This document shows positions 53,244-62,741 of a stretch of DNA of 64,000 nt, in pieces. The position numbers and the translations under genes were made by a program. The number at the start of each line of letters is the position of its first letter. The first letter of the stretch is position 1. Source of the DNA: JBIQJD01 sp044507695 (GTDB taxonomy: Bacteria > Bacteroidota > Ignavibacteria > Ignavibacteriales > Ignavibacteriaceae); assembly GCA_044507695.1 (NCBI GenBank), contig JBIQJD010000004.1:237325-301324 (forward strand), read 5' to 3'. The notes under the pieces were generated by a model. That model was given only the letters and a program-made list of their open reading frames with translations, was not told the DNA's origin and ran no database searches.

Positions 53244-53629
53244 TGGCAGATCAGATTAACGTAGGAAGAAGAAAAACATCTGTTGCAAGAGTTATTTTAA
53301 GAAGCGGAAATGGAAAAATTACCATTAACGGAAAAGAATTTGAACGGGCATTTCCTCAATTACTAAGCCGTGAAGATATCCTTAATCCTTTCAAAGTTAC
53401 TGATACCTTAGGTCAATATGATGTTATTGTAAATGTTAACGGCGGTGGAATTACCGGCCAGGCTCAATCAATCAGATTGGGGATTGCAAGAGCATTAATA
53501 AATATTAATCCTGATCTAAGGCCAAAATTGAAAGCTGAAGGATTTTTAACAAGGGATCCGAGAATGGTTGAACGTAAAAAATACGGCCAGCCGAAAGCAA
53601 GAAAAAGATTCCAATTCTCTAAGAGATAA
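53243..53629 (+). CDS. rpsI: 30S ribosomal protein S9
   Basis: The 128-residue protein matches S9: [39 protein letters not shown], and the basic C-terminal tail ending [10 protein letters not shown] that reaches the decoding site. Translationally coupled to rplM. Confidence 0.97.
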   Translation: MADQINVGRRKTSVARVILRSGNGKITINGKEFERAFPQLLSREDILNPFKVTDTLGQYDVIVNVNGGGITGQAQSIRLGIARALININPDLRPKLKAEGFLTRDPRMVERKKYGQPKARKRFQFSKR

Positions 53630-53640
53630 ACCAGAATTGA

Positions 53641-53745
53641 CGGATTTGCGGATTCCCGAATTCGCGAATTAAAAACATTATAAATAATTAAATACAAATA
53701 CTGAATTACTAATTTGCAAATCCGCTAATCAGTAATTCGCAAAAT
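53641..53745. repeat. imperfect inverted repeat with GCGGATTTGC cores
   Basis: Left part CGGATTTGCGGATTCCCG (53641-53658), then GAATTCGCGAATT. The right part (53711-53745) contains the reverse complements AATTTGCAAATCCGC and AATTCGC. About 40 AT-rich bases lie between them. It fills most of the rpsI-rpsB gap and looks like a dispersed miniature element rather than a terminator, as no T run follows. Confidence 0.45.
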
Positions 53746-53839
53746 AAAAAATCATACTTCATGATTTACCCCCTGTGTCCCGCAATAAAAAGGGATTAAA
53801 GGTAAAGTTGAATGAAGTAGAAGAAAAACAGGAGCAAAA

Positions 53840-54610
53840 ATGAATAAAGTTGAACTAACTCAGCTTATTGAAGCTGGAGCACATTTCGGTCATCTTACCC
53901 GCCGCTGGAATCCTAAAATGAAGCCTTATATCTTCATGGAAAAAAACGGGATTCACATTATTGATCTTAAAAAAACCCAGGAACAAATTATCCAAACTGC
54001 AGAGATTCTTTCCAAAATGGTTTCTGAAGGAAAGAAAGTTCTTTTTGTTGGAACAAAAAAGCAGGCTAAAAACGTTATTGAAACGGAAGCAAAAAGATGT
54101 GAATCAAACTGGGTTAGTGAAAGATGGCTGGGCGGAATGCTTACAAATTTTTCTACTATAAGAAAAAGCATCAAACGCCTTAATAATATTGAAAAACAGG
54201 AAACAGACGGCACCTTCGATAAGATCACCAAAAAGGAAAGGTTATTCCTTACACGTGAAAAAGATAAACTGAAAAAAGTTCTTGAAGGTGTTGAGTCAAT
54301 GTCAAGACTTCCGGGTGCAATGTTTGTAGTTGATATTAAGAAAGAAGCAATTGCAATTAAAGAAGCACACAGACTTAATATTCCTGTATTTGCGATTGTT
54401 GATACAAACTGCGATCCTGACAGTGTAGATTATATTATTCCGGCAAATGATGATGCTGTTAAAACTATTGAACTGATTGTTAAATATATGGCTGATGCTG
54501 TTATTGAAGGGAATGCAAAAGCTAAAGAAATAAAAGCAGAAGCTGCCGCAGAGAGTGAAAGAGTTAAAAAAGAAACTGAAACAGAAGCGGCTGCAGAATC
54601 TGCTGAATAA
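53840..54610 (+). CDS. rpsB: 30S ribosomal protein S2
   Basis: The 256-residue protein matches S2: [63 protein letters not shown] and [23 protein letters not shown]. It ends with a Glu/Ala/Lys-rich tail of about 30 residues, longer than in E. coli. AGGAG precedes the ATG. It starts the rpsB-tsf unit. Confidence 0.97.
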   Translation: MNKVELTQLIEAGAHFGHLTRRWNPKMKPYIFMEKNGIHIIDLKKTQEQIIQTAEILSKMVSEGKKVLFVGTKKQAKNVIETEAKRCESNWVSERWLGGMLTNFSTIRKSIKRLNNIEKQETDGTFDKITKKERLFLTREKDKLKKVLEGVESMSRLPGAMFVVDIKKEAIAIKEAHRLNIPVFAIVDTNCDPDSVDYIIPANDDAVKTIELIVKYMADAVIEGNAKAKEIKAEAAAESERVKKETETEAAAESAE

Positions 54611-54636
54611 TTTTTAATATAAGGGAAAATAAAACC

Positions 54637-55494
54637 ATGGTAATTACTGCTTCACAAGTAAATGAATTAAGACAAAAAACCGGTGCGGGCATGATGGACT
54701 GCAAAAAAGCTCTCACCGAAGCTGAAGGCGATATTCAAAAAGCAATTGAAATCTTACGTAAAAAAGGTGCTGCAGTTGCTGCTAAAAGAGCAGAAAAAAC
54801 TGCTAATGAAGGTGTTGTGTTAACAAAAGTTTCTGATGATAAAAAAACAGGTGTTATTGTTGAAGTTAACTGTGAGACCGATTTCGTAGCTAACAGTACT
54901 GATTTTTCGGAGTTTGCCAGCCAAGTACTTGAAACTACAGCATCCTCAAAACCGGCTGATCCGGCTCAACTGATTGCGGATAATCCTGATCTCAATAATA
55001 AATTAAATGATGTAATGGGAAAAGTTGGTGAAAAAATTCAGATTTCCCGGTTAGCCGTTGATACTGCAGAAAATGGAATTGTTGTTGGGTATGTTCACCT
55101 TGGTTCAAAACTTGGTGTGCTTGTTACTTTTGATAATGTAACCAAAGCACAGGATGAACTTTCTGAAATAGGTAAAGATATTGCAATGCAGGTTGCTGCA
55201 ATGAAACCTGTCTGCACCTATCGTGAAGAAGTTCCGAAAGATATTATTGAAAAGGAAATTGAAATCTATAAAGAAATTGCACGCAAGGAAGGAAAACCTG
55301 AACAGATTCTTGAAAAAATTGCTACAGGAAAATTGAATAAATATTACCAGGAAAACTGTTTGATTGAACAGGCATTCATTAAGGATAATTCAAAATCAGT
55401 TGGTGATCTTTTGAAAGAATTTAATGCAAAGCACGGAACCGAAGCTAAGATTCTAAGGTTCAGGCGATTCCACCTCGGTGATGAAAACAAATAG
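54637..55494 (+). CDS. tsf: elongation factor Ts
   Basis: The 285-residue nucleotide-exchange factor for EF-Tu shows the N-terminal UBA-like region (VNELRQKTGAGMMDCKKAL) and the signature CETDFVANSTDF. The C-terminal dimerisation domain contains CLIEQAFIKDNSKSVGDLL. It lies 26 bases after rpsB and ends at a strong terminator. Confidence 0.97.
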   Translation: MVITASQVNELRQKTGAGMMDCKKALTEAEGDIQKAIEILRKKGAAVAAKRAEKTANEGVVLTKVSDDKKTGVIVEVNCETDFVANSTDFSEFASQVLETTASSKPADPAQLIADNPDLNNKLNDVMGKVGEKIQISRLAVDTAENGIVVGYVHLGSKLGVLVTFDNVTKAQDELSEIGKDIAMQVAAMKPVCTYREEVPKDIIEKEIEIYKEIARKEGKPEQILEKIATGKLNKYYQENCLIEQAFIKDNSKSVGDLLKEFNAKHGTEAKILRFRRFHLGDENK

Positions 55495-55501
55495 ATAATT
55501 C

Positions 55502-55538
55502 AAAAAAGGTCTTAATTTTATTAAGACCTTTTTTTTAT
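55502..55538 (+). terminator. rpsB-tsf terminator
   Basis: AAAAAAGGTCTTAA pairs with TTAAGACCTTTTTT around a five-base loop and runs into eight T residues. The A-rich left arm makes it potentially bidirectional. It starts 8 bases after the tsf stop. Confidence 0.92.
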
Positions 55539-55555
55539 ATTAATTCCCAAAAAAT

Positions 55556-56275
55556 ATGAAATATAAAAGAGTTCTCCTTAAACTTAGCGGCGAATCCCTT
55601 ATGGGGAAAAAAGGCTTTGGAATTGATCCCGATGTACTGGATTTCTTCTCTTCCGAGGTAAAAAAAGTTCACGATCTTGGTGTTCAGCTTGGAATTGTAA
55701 TTGGCGGTGGAAATATTTACAGAGGATTAAATGCCGGTGATCAGGGAATTGATCGTGTTACGGGTGATCAAATGGGAATGATGGCAACAATGATTAATTC
55801 TCTTGCGCTTCAGAATGCTATTGAGCATAAAGGAATTTTTACAAGATTAATGAGCGCAATTCACATGGAAGAAATTGCTGAGCCTTATATAAGAAGAAGA
55901 GCAATCCGCCATCTTGAAAAAGGACGTGTAGTAATTTTTGGTGCCGGAACCGGGCATCCTTATTTCAGTACTGATACTGCCGCCGCTTTGAGAGCCGTTG
56001 AAATTGAAGCTGATGTAATTGTAAAAGGAACTCGTGTTGACGGAGTTTTTGATTCTGATCCTGAAAAAAACAGGGAAGCATTTAAGTTTGAACAGATTAC
56101 ATATCTGGATATTCTGAAAAATAATCTGAGAGTAATGGATCTTACAGCAATCAGTTTGTGCCAGGAAAACAATCTGCCTATTGTTGTATTTAATATGGAT
56201 GTTCCCGGAAATCTTCTAAGTCTTGTAGAAGGCAGAAATGTTGGAACAGTAATTCAGGATGAAAAAGTTTTTTAA
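55556..56275 (+). CDS. pyrH: UMP kinase
   Basis: The 239-residue enzyme phosphorylates UMP to UDP. Visible are [13 protein letters not shown] at the N terminus, [47 protein letters not shown] and [13 protein letters not shown]. Amino-acid-kinase fold; length normal. It follows the tsf terminator, so it probably has its own promoter, and it leads the pyrH-frr pair. Confidence 0.97.
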   Translation: MKYKRVLLKLSGESLMGKKGFGIDPDVLDFFSSEVKKVHDLGVQLGIVIGGGNIYRGLNAGDQGIDRVTGDQMGMMATMINSLALQNAIEHKGIFTRLMSAIHMEEIAEPYIRRRAIRHLEKGRVVIFGAGTGHPYFSTDTAAALRAVEIEADVIVKGTRVDGVFDSDPEKNREAFKFEQITYLDILKNNLRVMDLTAISLCQENNLPIVVFNMDVPGNLLSLVEGRNVGTVIQDEKVF

Positions 56276-56326
56276 AAATTTACTCTCTATGGTTGTAGAA
56301 ATTTTTTAATAATTGGAGAGAAGTTT

Positions 56327-56881
56327 ATGAATCAAATAATTAAAGATGCACGAAGCAGAATGGATAAATCCATTGAAGCTTTAAGAAATGAACTTTCCAA
56401 AGTAAGAACCGGCAAAGCCACAACTGCTTTGCTTGATGGAATTAAAGTAGAATATTATGGAAACCCAACTCCATTAAACCAGGTTGCAAATGTTTCCGTA
56501 CTTGATGCACATACACTTTCTATTACGCCGTGGGACAAATCAGTAGTGCAATCGATTGAGAAAGCCATACTTGAGGCTAATTTAGGATTTAATCCTGTAA
56601 GTGATGGTACAAATATTAAAGTTCCGGTTCCTCCGCTTAATGAAGAAAGAAGAAGAGATTTTGTAAAATTGATAAAAAAATTTGGAGAAGAAACAAAGGT
56701 TGCAATTAGAAATATCAGAAGAGATGCAAATGAACATCTTAAACGTGAACAGAAAGAAAAGAAAATTTCTGAAGATCAGTTAAAAGATGGTGAAGCGGAA
56801 ATACAAAAATTTACAGATGAACACACAAAAACGGTTGATGAAATTCTTAAACATAAAGAAAAAGAAATAATGGAAGTTTAG
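56327..56881 (+). CDS. frr: ribosome recycling factor
   Basis: The 184-residue factor has the RRF pattern: RMDKSIEALRNELSKVRTGKA, VEYYGNPTPLNQVANVSV, PWDKSVVQSIEKAI and VPVPPLNEERRRDFVKLIKK. With EF-G it splits post-termination ribosomes. GGAGAGAAG precedes the ATG. It follows pyrH by 51 bases and ends at a strong terminator. Confidence 0.97.
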   Translation: MNQIIKDARSRMDKSIEALRNELSKVRTGKATTALLDGIKVEYYGNPTPLNQVANVSVLDAHTLSITPWDKSVVQSIEKAILEANLGFNPVSDGTNIKVPVPPLNEERRRDFVKLIKKFGEETKVAIRNIRRDANEHLKREQKEKKISEDQLKDGEAEIQKFTDEHTKTVDEILKHKEKEIMEV

Positions 56882-56904
56882 TTAAAGAAATTTTACACCC
56901 GCAG

Positions 56905-56937
56905 AAACCCAATCATTTTTTTTGATTGGGTTTTTTG
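56905..56937 (+). terminator. pyrH-frr terminator
   Basis: AAACCCAATCA (56905-56915) pairs with TGATTGGGTTT (56923-56933) around a seven-T loop, followed by more T residues. Classic Rho-independent terminator 24 bases past the frr stop. Confidence 0.93.
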
Positions 56938-57007
56938 TTTTAAATAAACGGCGCACAAATATCTTTATTATTTTTTAATTTAGAATAAATTGATTGAAAA
57001 ATAATTA

Positions 57008-57703
57008 ATGTTAAATAAAATTAAAGAAATATTCTCCGGTTCAAATATACTTCGTTTCCGCTCTTTGATAAACATCAACATGATCCGGAATATTTTTTTA
57101 TTTACGGGGGGAATAATAATCTTCATCTTCGGCGTAATTCTTTACGGAATTATATTAAATTTAAGAGAACCAACACTCGCACAGGCAATGCGTGAGAAAG
57201 GTTTTACTTCATTTGAAAACCCAAACATAATTATTGACCGCAAATCTTACAGTCTTAATCTATATGAAGATTCTGTGCTTGTTAAAAGTTACCGGGCTAA
57301 TTTTGGTAAGAATGTTGCTTCTGCTAAATCAAAAAAAAATGATTCTGCCACACCGGTTGGGCAATATAGTATTTGTGATATGATCGGTTCACATAAATAT
57401 CATAAGTTTTTAAAAATTAATTATCCTAATTTACAGGATGCGGCAGAAGCCTTAAGGCGTAATATTATAAGTCAGGAGGAATTTAATGAATTACAATTTG
57501 AGTATTATTATGAAGGCTGTCCTTCTCTGGAAACTGCTTTAGGAGGAAATATAGGAATTCACGGTATTGGTGAATATAATGATATCTTTAAAAATCTGCC
57601 TTTTGTTTATAATTGGACAGATGGTTCAATTGCAGTTTCAAATGAAAGTATTGACGAAATTTTTTCAGTAGTAAAAAAAGGAACCAGGGTTGTTATCAAA
57701 TAA
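57008..57703 (+). CDS. YkuD (L,D-transpeptidase) fold protein with nucleophile Cys replaced by Ser
   Basis: The 231-residue protein has one N-terminal membrane helix (about residues 29-50). A YkuD-type domain follows: IIIDRKSYSLNLYED, then SATPVGQYSICDMIGSH, and GIHGIGEYNDIF with His185. The end, NWTDGSIAVSNESIDEIF, has Ser207 (TCA at 57626-57628) where active family members have Cys in TDGCIAVSN. L,D-transpeptidases use that Cys to form the acyl-enzyme when cross-linking peptidoglycan or attaching lipoproteins. The protein is therefore either a serine variant or a binding/pseudo-enzyme form. Its end overlaps the downstream lipoprotein gene by 14 bases. Confidence 0.82.
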   Translation: MLNKIKEIFSGSNILRFRSLININMIRNIFLFTGGIIIFIFGVILYGIILNLREPTLAQAMREKGFTSFENPNIIIDRKSYSLNLYEDSVLVKSYRANFGKNVASAKSKKNDSATPVGQYSICDMIGSHKYHKFLKINYPNLQDAAEALRRNIISQEEFNELQFEYYYEGCPSLETALGGNIGIHGIGEYNDIFKNLPFVYNWTDGSIAVSNESIDEIFSVVKKGTRVVIK

Positions 57704-58310
57704 ATATCTTAAAATTATAAGCATGATCTTTTTAACATTTTTAATATCATGCGGTGAAAAGGAACCTGAATATACGGAAGTTAAACCTGATTTTAATAAC
57801 CAGGATTTTGTTCTTGAGCAGGCTAAAAAAACACTCGGTGATAATGTGGAATTTGCCTATTCAGGGTTGTTTGATTCGGATTCCGTTTTGGATGTTTCTG
57901 CCGGAACAGAAATAGTTAACAAAGATATTTGGGGAATTAAATTTTTTCTTTTAAAGATTAATAATGAAAAACTTGAAACTGAATATGAATCAGATTTGCT
58001 TGAAGGTTCATTCAATGAATGCCTGATTCAAAAAATAAAATTTCCTTCCTTCCCTTATGAATTAATTTATTACAACTCACTTGATTATTACCTCGGCAGC
58101 GGCGGCGGAGAGGTTTTTTCATACATTGTTGATTTGAATGAAAAAGAAATATTTTACGCTCATCTTATTGCAGAACCAGATCAGCCTGTATCTTTATTCT
58201 TATCAGAAAATATAACAAACAATGATGTAAAGAATTTCTTCATCAGTAATTTTAAGAGAGACTATCCAACACTAAAAGTTGTAACTTCAGATGTTGATCT
58301 GAAATACTGA
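57690..58310 (+). CDS. hypothetical lipoprotein
   Basis: The 206-residue product starts at TTG 57690, overlapping the YkuD-like gene by 14 bases, so translation is probably coupled. The lipobox is clear (IISMIFLTFLISC). The mature part (FVLEQAKKTLGDNVEFAYSG..., YNSLDYYLGSGGGEVFSYIVD) has a mixed alpha/beta pattern that I do not recognise. Coupling to a peptidoglycan-binding-type protein suggests an envelope role. Confidence 0.7.
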   Translation: MLSNKYLKIISMIFLTFLISCGEKEPEYTEVKPDFNNQDFVLEQAKKTLGDNVEFAYSGLFDSDSVLDVSAGTEIVNKDIWGIKFFLLKINNEKLETEYESDLLEGSFNECLIQKIKFPSFPYELIYYNSLDYYLGSGGGEVFSYIVDLNEKEIFYAHLIAEPDQPVSLFLSENITNNDVKNFFISNFKRDYPTLKVVTSDVDLKY

Positions 58311-58360
58311 AAACTTTGAAATAGATTAGCATCTTTCATACGGAATAATAACAGTGAAAG

Positions 58361-60361
58361 ATGCCTTCAAAATACTTCCTTATTTTATTTTTGATTTTAG
58401 GGTTGAATGTTTATGCACAGCAATATGAACTTCAATCAATTGAGTTCAGAGGAAATGAAGAAATATCTTCTTCAATTCTGAGCGATGTAATTTACTCACA
58501 GGAAACTCCCGGCTGGTTCTGGCAGTTTCTTAACAGCTTCACTCCATTCGGTGCAGAGCCCGTTTATTTTGATTCATCAGATATTGAACGCGATATGGCT
58601 GCGTTGCAGTCATTCTATAAAGCGAATGGCTTTTTTAATGCACAATTCTCTTATGGATATGATATTGATACCTCTGCACGGGAAGTTGAACTTTTTTACA
58701 ACATCACTGAAAATGATTTTGCAAAATATGGTAAGATAAATTTTATAGGATTGGATTCGCTTCCTTACGGAGTTTATGAAGATCTTGAAACAGATCTCTC
58801 ACTTGATTCATCAGGCAGATATATTGAAACAGAAGTTCAGCAGAACATAGATAACTTTGTAAACATAATGCTGAACAGCGGATTTCCGTTTGCACGTTTT
58901 GATAGCTCAATTGTAATTGTTGATACAACAGAAGGCTACGCTGATATAAATATTTTTTTTACAACAGGAATTTTGTACAGCCTGGATACAGTTATAGTTA
59001 AACTTGATGGTCCGGGTGCTGATGAAGTAACTGATCCTGATGTTAGAGATATAACCGGACTTGAAAAGGGTGAACCGTACAGCCTTGAAGAAATCAGAAT
59101 TGCTCAGCGGAGACTTTCACGAACAGGGTTGTTCAATTCAATTAACATTTCAGCAATTGATTCTGCAGTTCATGATGACAGAATTCCTCTTTTGCTTGAA
59201 GGCAGAATTGGCCTGATGAATGAACTTTCACCGGAAATAATTTTAAACAACGAACAGCACGCGTTAAATGTTGGTTCCGGAGCAGCATATGTTAGAAAAA
59301 ATTTTTTTGGCGGCTCAAGAAGATTTACTGCAAGATTTTCTTTTGGCCTGCAGGATTTTTTTAATGTTGATTTCGGTAATCTCATCAGAAGATTTTCTTT
59401 TAGAGATACTACTTTGTTAGGATATGTTGACAGCAGGATGATAATTGAACAGCCGTATTTATTTCATGAACCGATTCACGGAATACTTGAAAATTATTTA
59501 ACGATTGAGAAGCAGCGGAATTTTAATATTACAAGATTTGGCTCAAAAATTACATTTGATTTTGAACTGCCTCATTACACATTTGTTAATTCGTTCAGCA
59601 CATTTTATAATATTGAACAAACAAATGAAGTAATAAGAACAAACCGGGATAGTCTCTCAAAAAAATTACTTTCTGTAATTGGGTTTGATATTGGAAAAAC
59701 AACTTCGGATAATTATTTATTCCCAACTGAAGGATATAATATTACACTGCAGCTTGAAGAAGCAAATTCACTTCCTTATTTGTTTTCAAAGATTGTAAAC
59801 TCAACTTATAACGGAGCATTATTTTACAGAATTCTTCTCAGCAGTGCTTACTATCTTGCACTTGATCAGCAGAGAGATGTTATATTCGGTTTAAAATTTA
59901 AGAGCGGTCATCTGCAGGCATATTACGGAGATTATGGCGGGCTTCCGATCAACCGGACTTTTTATGCCGGCGGAAGCAACTCTGTCCGCGGCTGGCGCTC
60001 AAATGATCTTCGTCCGCAGGGAACACCACAGGTTGAAAACTTTCACGGCGTAAATTATAAAGGCGGAACTTTTCTGCTTGAAGGCAGTGCAGAACTCCGC
60101 TACCGTTTTCTTGATAATTTTGGTTCAGCAATATTTTTTGATTATGGAAATGTTTGGCTGAATTATACAGACTTCAGATATGATGAAGTTGCACTTGCTG
60201 CAGGATTTGGTCTGCGGTATTACACCCAGGTTGCACCATTCAGAATTGATTTTGGCTTTAAACTGTATGATCCTTTTGATAAAAAATTTTTATGGGATAA
60301 TTGGAAACCCGGAATATTCAATAATCTCGAATTCCATTTCGGCATTGGTGAAGCATTTTAA
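58361..60361 (+). CDS. Omp85/BamA-TamA family outer-membrane protein, copy 1
   Basis: The 666-residue protein has a signal peptide (LILFLILGLNVYAQ), two to three POTRA-like repeats (IEFRGNEEISSSILSDVIYS; GKINFIGLDSLP; DITGLEKGEPYSLEEIRIAQ), and from about residue 290 an Omp85 barrel. The loop-6 motif is NSVRGWRSN, a variant of VRGY/F. The last strand ends FHFGIGEAF, with the terminal Phe recognised by BAM. These proteins insert or export outer-membrane or surface proteins or lipoproteins. With few POTRA repeats it is closer to TamA/surface-antigen types than to five-POTRA BamA. Tandem with a paralogue. Confidence 0.87.
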   Translation: MPSKYFLILFLILGLNVYAQQYELQSIEFRGNEEISSSILSDVIYSQETPGWFWQFLNSFTPFGAEPVYFDSSDIERDMAALQSFYKANGFFNAQFSYGYDIDTSAREVELFYNITENDFAKYGKINFIGLDSLPYGVYEDLETDLSLDSSGRYIETEVQQNIDNFVNIMLNSGFPFARFDSSIVIVDTTEGYADINIFFTTGILYSLDTVIVKLDGPGADEVTDPDVRDITGLEKGEPYSLEEIRIAQRRLSRTGLFNSINISAIDSAVHDDRIPLLLEGRIGLMNELSPEIILNNEQHALNVGSGAAYVRKNFFGGSRRFTARFSFGLQDFFNVDFGNLIRRFSFRDTTLLGYVDSRMIIEQPYLFHEPIHGILENYLTIEKQRNFNITRFGSKITFDFELPHYTFVNSFSTFYNIEQTNEVIRTNRDSLSKKLLSVIGFDIGKTTSDNYLFPTEGYNITLQLEEANSLPYLFSKIVNSTYNGALFYRILLSSAYYLALDQQRDVIFGLKFKSGHLQAYYGDYGGLPINRTFYAGGSNSVRGWRSNDLRPQGTPQVENFHGVNYKGGTFLLEGSAELRYRFLDNFGSAIFFDYGNVWLNYTDFRYDEVALAAGFGLRYYTQVAPFRIDFGFKLYDPFDKKFLWDNWKPGIFNNLEFHFGIGEAF

Positions 60362-60457
60362 TCAATTTAAAAACTGATTCTTCAGCTTTTTCATTTCAGA
60401 TTCATCACAAATAAAAAATCTCACTATATTTGGATTACTAATTACCTCATTTTATTG

Positions 60458-62536
60458 ATGCTTCAATCAATTAAGCTTTTACTTTTTTTAATACTGGTTG
60501 TGCAATCCTTATTATTTGCACAAAGTTATGAGCTGGAAAAAATTGAGTTCTCAGGGAATAAAGAAATTTCATCTGATGAACTAATGGCAGTTATTTACAG
60601 CGAAGAAACTCCATGGTGGTTCTACCAGTTTCTTAATTCCTTTTCAAGCATGGGGAAAGGTCCTGTCTATTTTGATTCTTCTTATATTCCGATTGATATG
60701 AACGCGATGAAAGCATATTACAGCAGCCATGGGTTTTTTAAAACAACGATCTCATATTCGTATGAAGCAGATACAACTGATCATACTGTAGTACTTAAAT
60801 ATGAGATTACCGAGAATGAACCGGCGATGTATGGTAATGTAAATTTTCTCGGGCTTAAAGAAATTCCTGAGAATATATTAAATCGTATATATGCTGAAGA
60901 TAAAATTGACCGCACTATTCCATACAATCAGGCAGATGTAGAAGCAGGAATTGCACACACTATTGAAATACTTGTTAACCGCGGATATATGTTTGCCAAC
61001 CATGACAGCACTGTTATAATAATTGATACGACTCAAAATCTTGCTAATGTTGATATTTATTACTCAACTGGTAACCGCTACCAGATAAGTGATGTGCAGG
61101 TTGTTAAAAAAGGCAGTGGTGCTGATGATGTTAGTGAAGAACTTCTGAGAGAATTAACTGATATTGAGAAAGATGAGTATTACAATCTTGAAAAAATAAG
61201 AAGCAGCCAGAGCAGGCTCATAAGAACCGGATTATTCAACTCGCTGATTCTTGATGCAGTAAAAAAAGATACTTCGGGAAATTATGTCCCCTTAATGGTT
61301 GAAGGAAATATTGGCAATATGAATGAATTTCTTCCGGGCGTTCTTGTGAATGATGAATTCAATGCTCTTAATGTTGGTTTAAATGCAAACTATATCAGGA
61401 AGAATTTTCTTGGTAATGCAAGAAAGCTTACACTTGCAAATGAAATTGCAGTTGCTGATATAGTGGATTTCAGCTTTAAGGAATTTTTCTCAGATATAAA
61501 TTATGTAATTGATGGTTACGCACGCGTTAGCCTTAAACTTGAGCAGCCGTTCCTCTTTCATCAGCCAATAAATGGCACACTTGAAAATTATTTTCAGACA
61601 CAAACTGAATTTGGTTTGAACAGAAAATTATACGGATTAAAAGCTGCATTGGAGTTTGAGCTGCCTTACTTTACATATATCAATCAATTTAAACCTTACT
61701 ATAATCTTGAATTCCTTAATTACAAATTCAATAATATACCGTTTGAAGAAGTAAACCTTGAAAATATAACAGTAGATATTTTAAGCGCCACATCTGCACT
61801 CGGAATGCAGCTCGGTTCTGCAAAAGCAAACAATCTTTATTTTCCAACCGGCGGAATGAATCAGCTTCTTCAAATGGAAGTAGCAATCTCTACTGTAAAT
61901 TTAACATTCCGGGGTCCCTCAATTGATGAGCTGGTTGACAGCGGAAAGATTCCGAACCCATCGGTATTTGATCTTAAAGATGACGCGATGTTTTATAAAA
62001 TTGAATATACTTCCGCACTTTATTTTCCGTTATCGAATGATTTAACTACGGTTTTTGCCGTGAAAAATAAAATAGGACATGTACAAACCTTCAAAGGTGA
62101 TGAAAGTTTAATTCCGCTTAATAAAACTTTTTATTCAGGTGGAGGAAGCTCAAACAGGGGATGGCGTTCCAAAGCTCTTTATCCAAGGCAGGATATTGAA
62201 TATTGGGATTTCAGTGAAACTCCTGATACACTCCGCGGTGGAACTTTCTTGTATGAAGGTTCCCTTGAATACAGGAAGAGGTTCCTTGAATCACTTGGTG
62301 TTGCAGTTTTTGCAGATTATGGAAATGTATGGAATGGTTACGGGAAATTTCGCTTTGATGAAATTGCCATAGCTCTCGGTTTTGGATTCAGATATTATTC
62401 ATCAATTGCGCCATTCCGTATTGATTTTGGGTTTAAATTCTATGATCCTTACCAAAAAAAATATATTTGGGACAATTGGGATAAAAGATTTTTCAAAAAT
62501 TTTGAGTTTCATTTCGGAATTGGGGAAGCATTTTAA
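60458..62536 (+). CDS. Omp85/BamA-TamA family outer-membrane protein, copy 2
   Basis: Same order as copy 1: signal peptide (LLLFLILVVQSLLFAQ), POTRA-like repeats (IEFSGNKEISSDELMAVIYS; GNVNFLGLKEIPENIL; DIEKDEYYNLEKIRSSQ), and a barrel ending FHFGIGEAF. The loop-6 motif is SSNRGWRSK, losing the Val. Both copies share a PWWFYQFLNSF/PGWFWQFLNSF block and PVYFDSS near the N terminus, a lineage signature. ATG 60458 is taken over the TTG one codon earlier. The gap after copy 1 is 96 bases, and the pair probably arose by duplication. Confidence 0.87.
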   Translation: MLQSIKLLLFLILVVQSLLFAQSYELEKIEFSGNKEISSDELMAVIYSEETPWWFYQFLNSFSSMGKGPVYFDSSYIPIDMNAMKAYYSSHGFFKTTISYSYEADTTDHTVVLKYEITENEPAMYGNVNFLGLKEIPENILNRIYAEDKIDRTIPYNQADVEAGIAHTIEILVNRGYMFANHDSTVIIIDTTQNLANVDIYYSTGNRYQISDVQVVKKGSGADDVSEELLRELTDIEKDEYYNLEKIRSSQSRLIRTGLFNSLILDAVKKDTSGNYVPLMVEGNIGNMNEFLPGVLVNDEFNALNVGLNANYIRKNFLGNARKLTLANEIAVADIVDFSFKEFFSDINYVIDGYARVSLKLEQPFLFHQPINGTLENYFQTQTEFGLNRKLYGLKAALEFELPYFTYINQFKPYYNLEFLNYKFNNIPFEEVNLENITVDILSATSALGMQLGSAKANNLYFPTGGMNQLLQMEVAISTVNLTFRGPSIDELVDSGKIPNPSVFDLKDDAMFYKIEYTSALYFPLSNDLTTVFAVKNKIGHVQTFKGDESLIPLNKTFYSGGGSSNRGWRSKALYPRQDIEYWDFSETPDTLRGGTFLYEGSLEYRKRFLESLGVAVFADYGNVWNGYGKFRFDEIAIALGFGFRYYSSIAPFRIDFGFKFYDPYQKKYIWDNWDKRFFKNFEFHFGIGEAF

Positions 62537-62578
62537 ATTCCTTAAACTTTCTGTGGAAATTAAGAATTTCTTAAAACA

Positions 62579-62716
62579 CTACTTAAATTCGGCTCCGTTT
62601 TTTCCAGGATCAAAAAATTCAGTCTTATTTAGTGCAAAACATGAATCACATTCGCATTTTGGAATGGTTCCAAATCTTCCAATTTTACATTGTTTAGCAG
62701 CATAAATTTCTATATT
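62579..62716 (-). other. cysteine-rich open stretch antisense to the Omp85-yicC gap
   Basis: On the minus strand, a frame ending at 62579 reads YAAKQCKIGRFGTIPKCECD, then SCFALNKTEFFDPG and ends AEFK-stop. Four Cys within 15 residues suggest part of a zinc- or Fe-S-binding protein. No start codon or ribosome site is evident, and the open frame would run into the yicC start on the other strand. It may be a relic, or chance. Confidence 0.2.
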
Positions 62717-62741
62717 TTTATACTCTTTTTTATAGGAAGAT

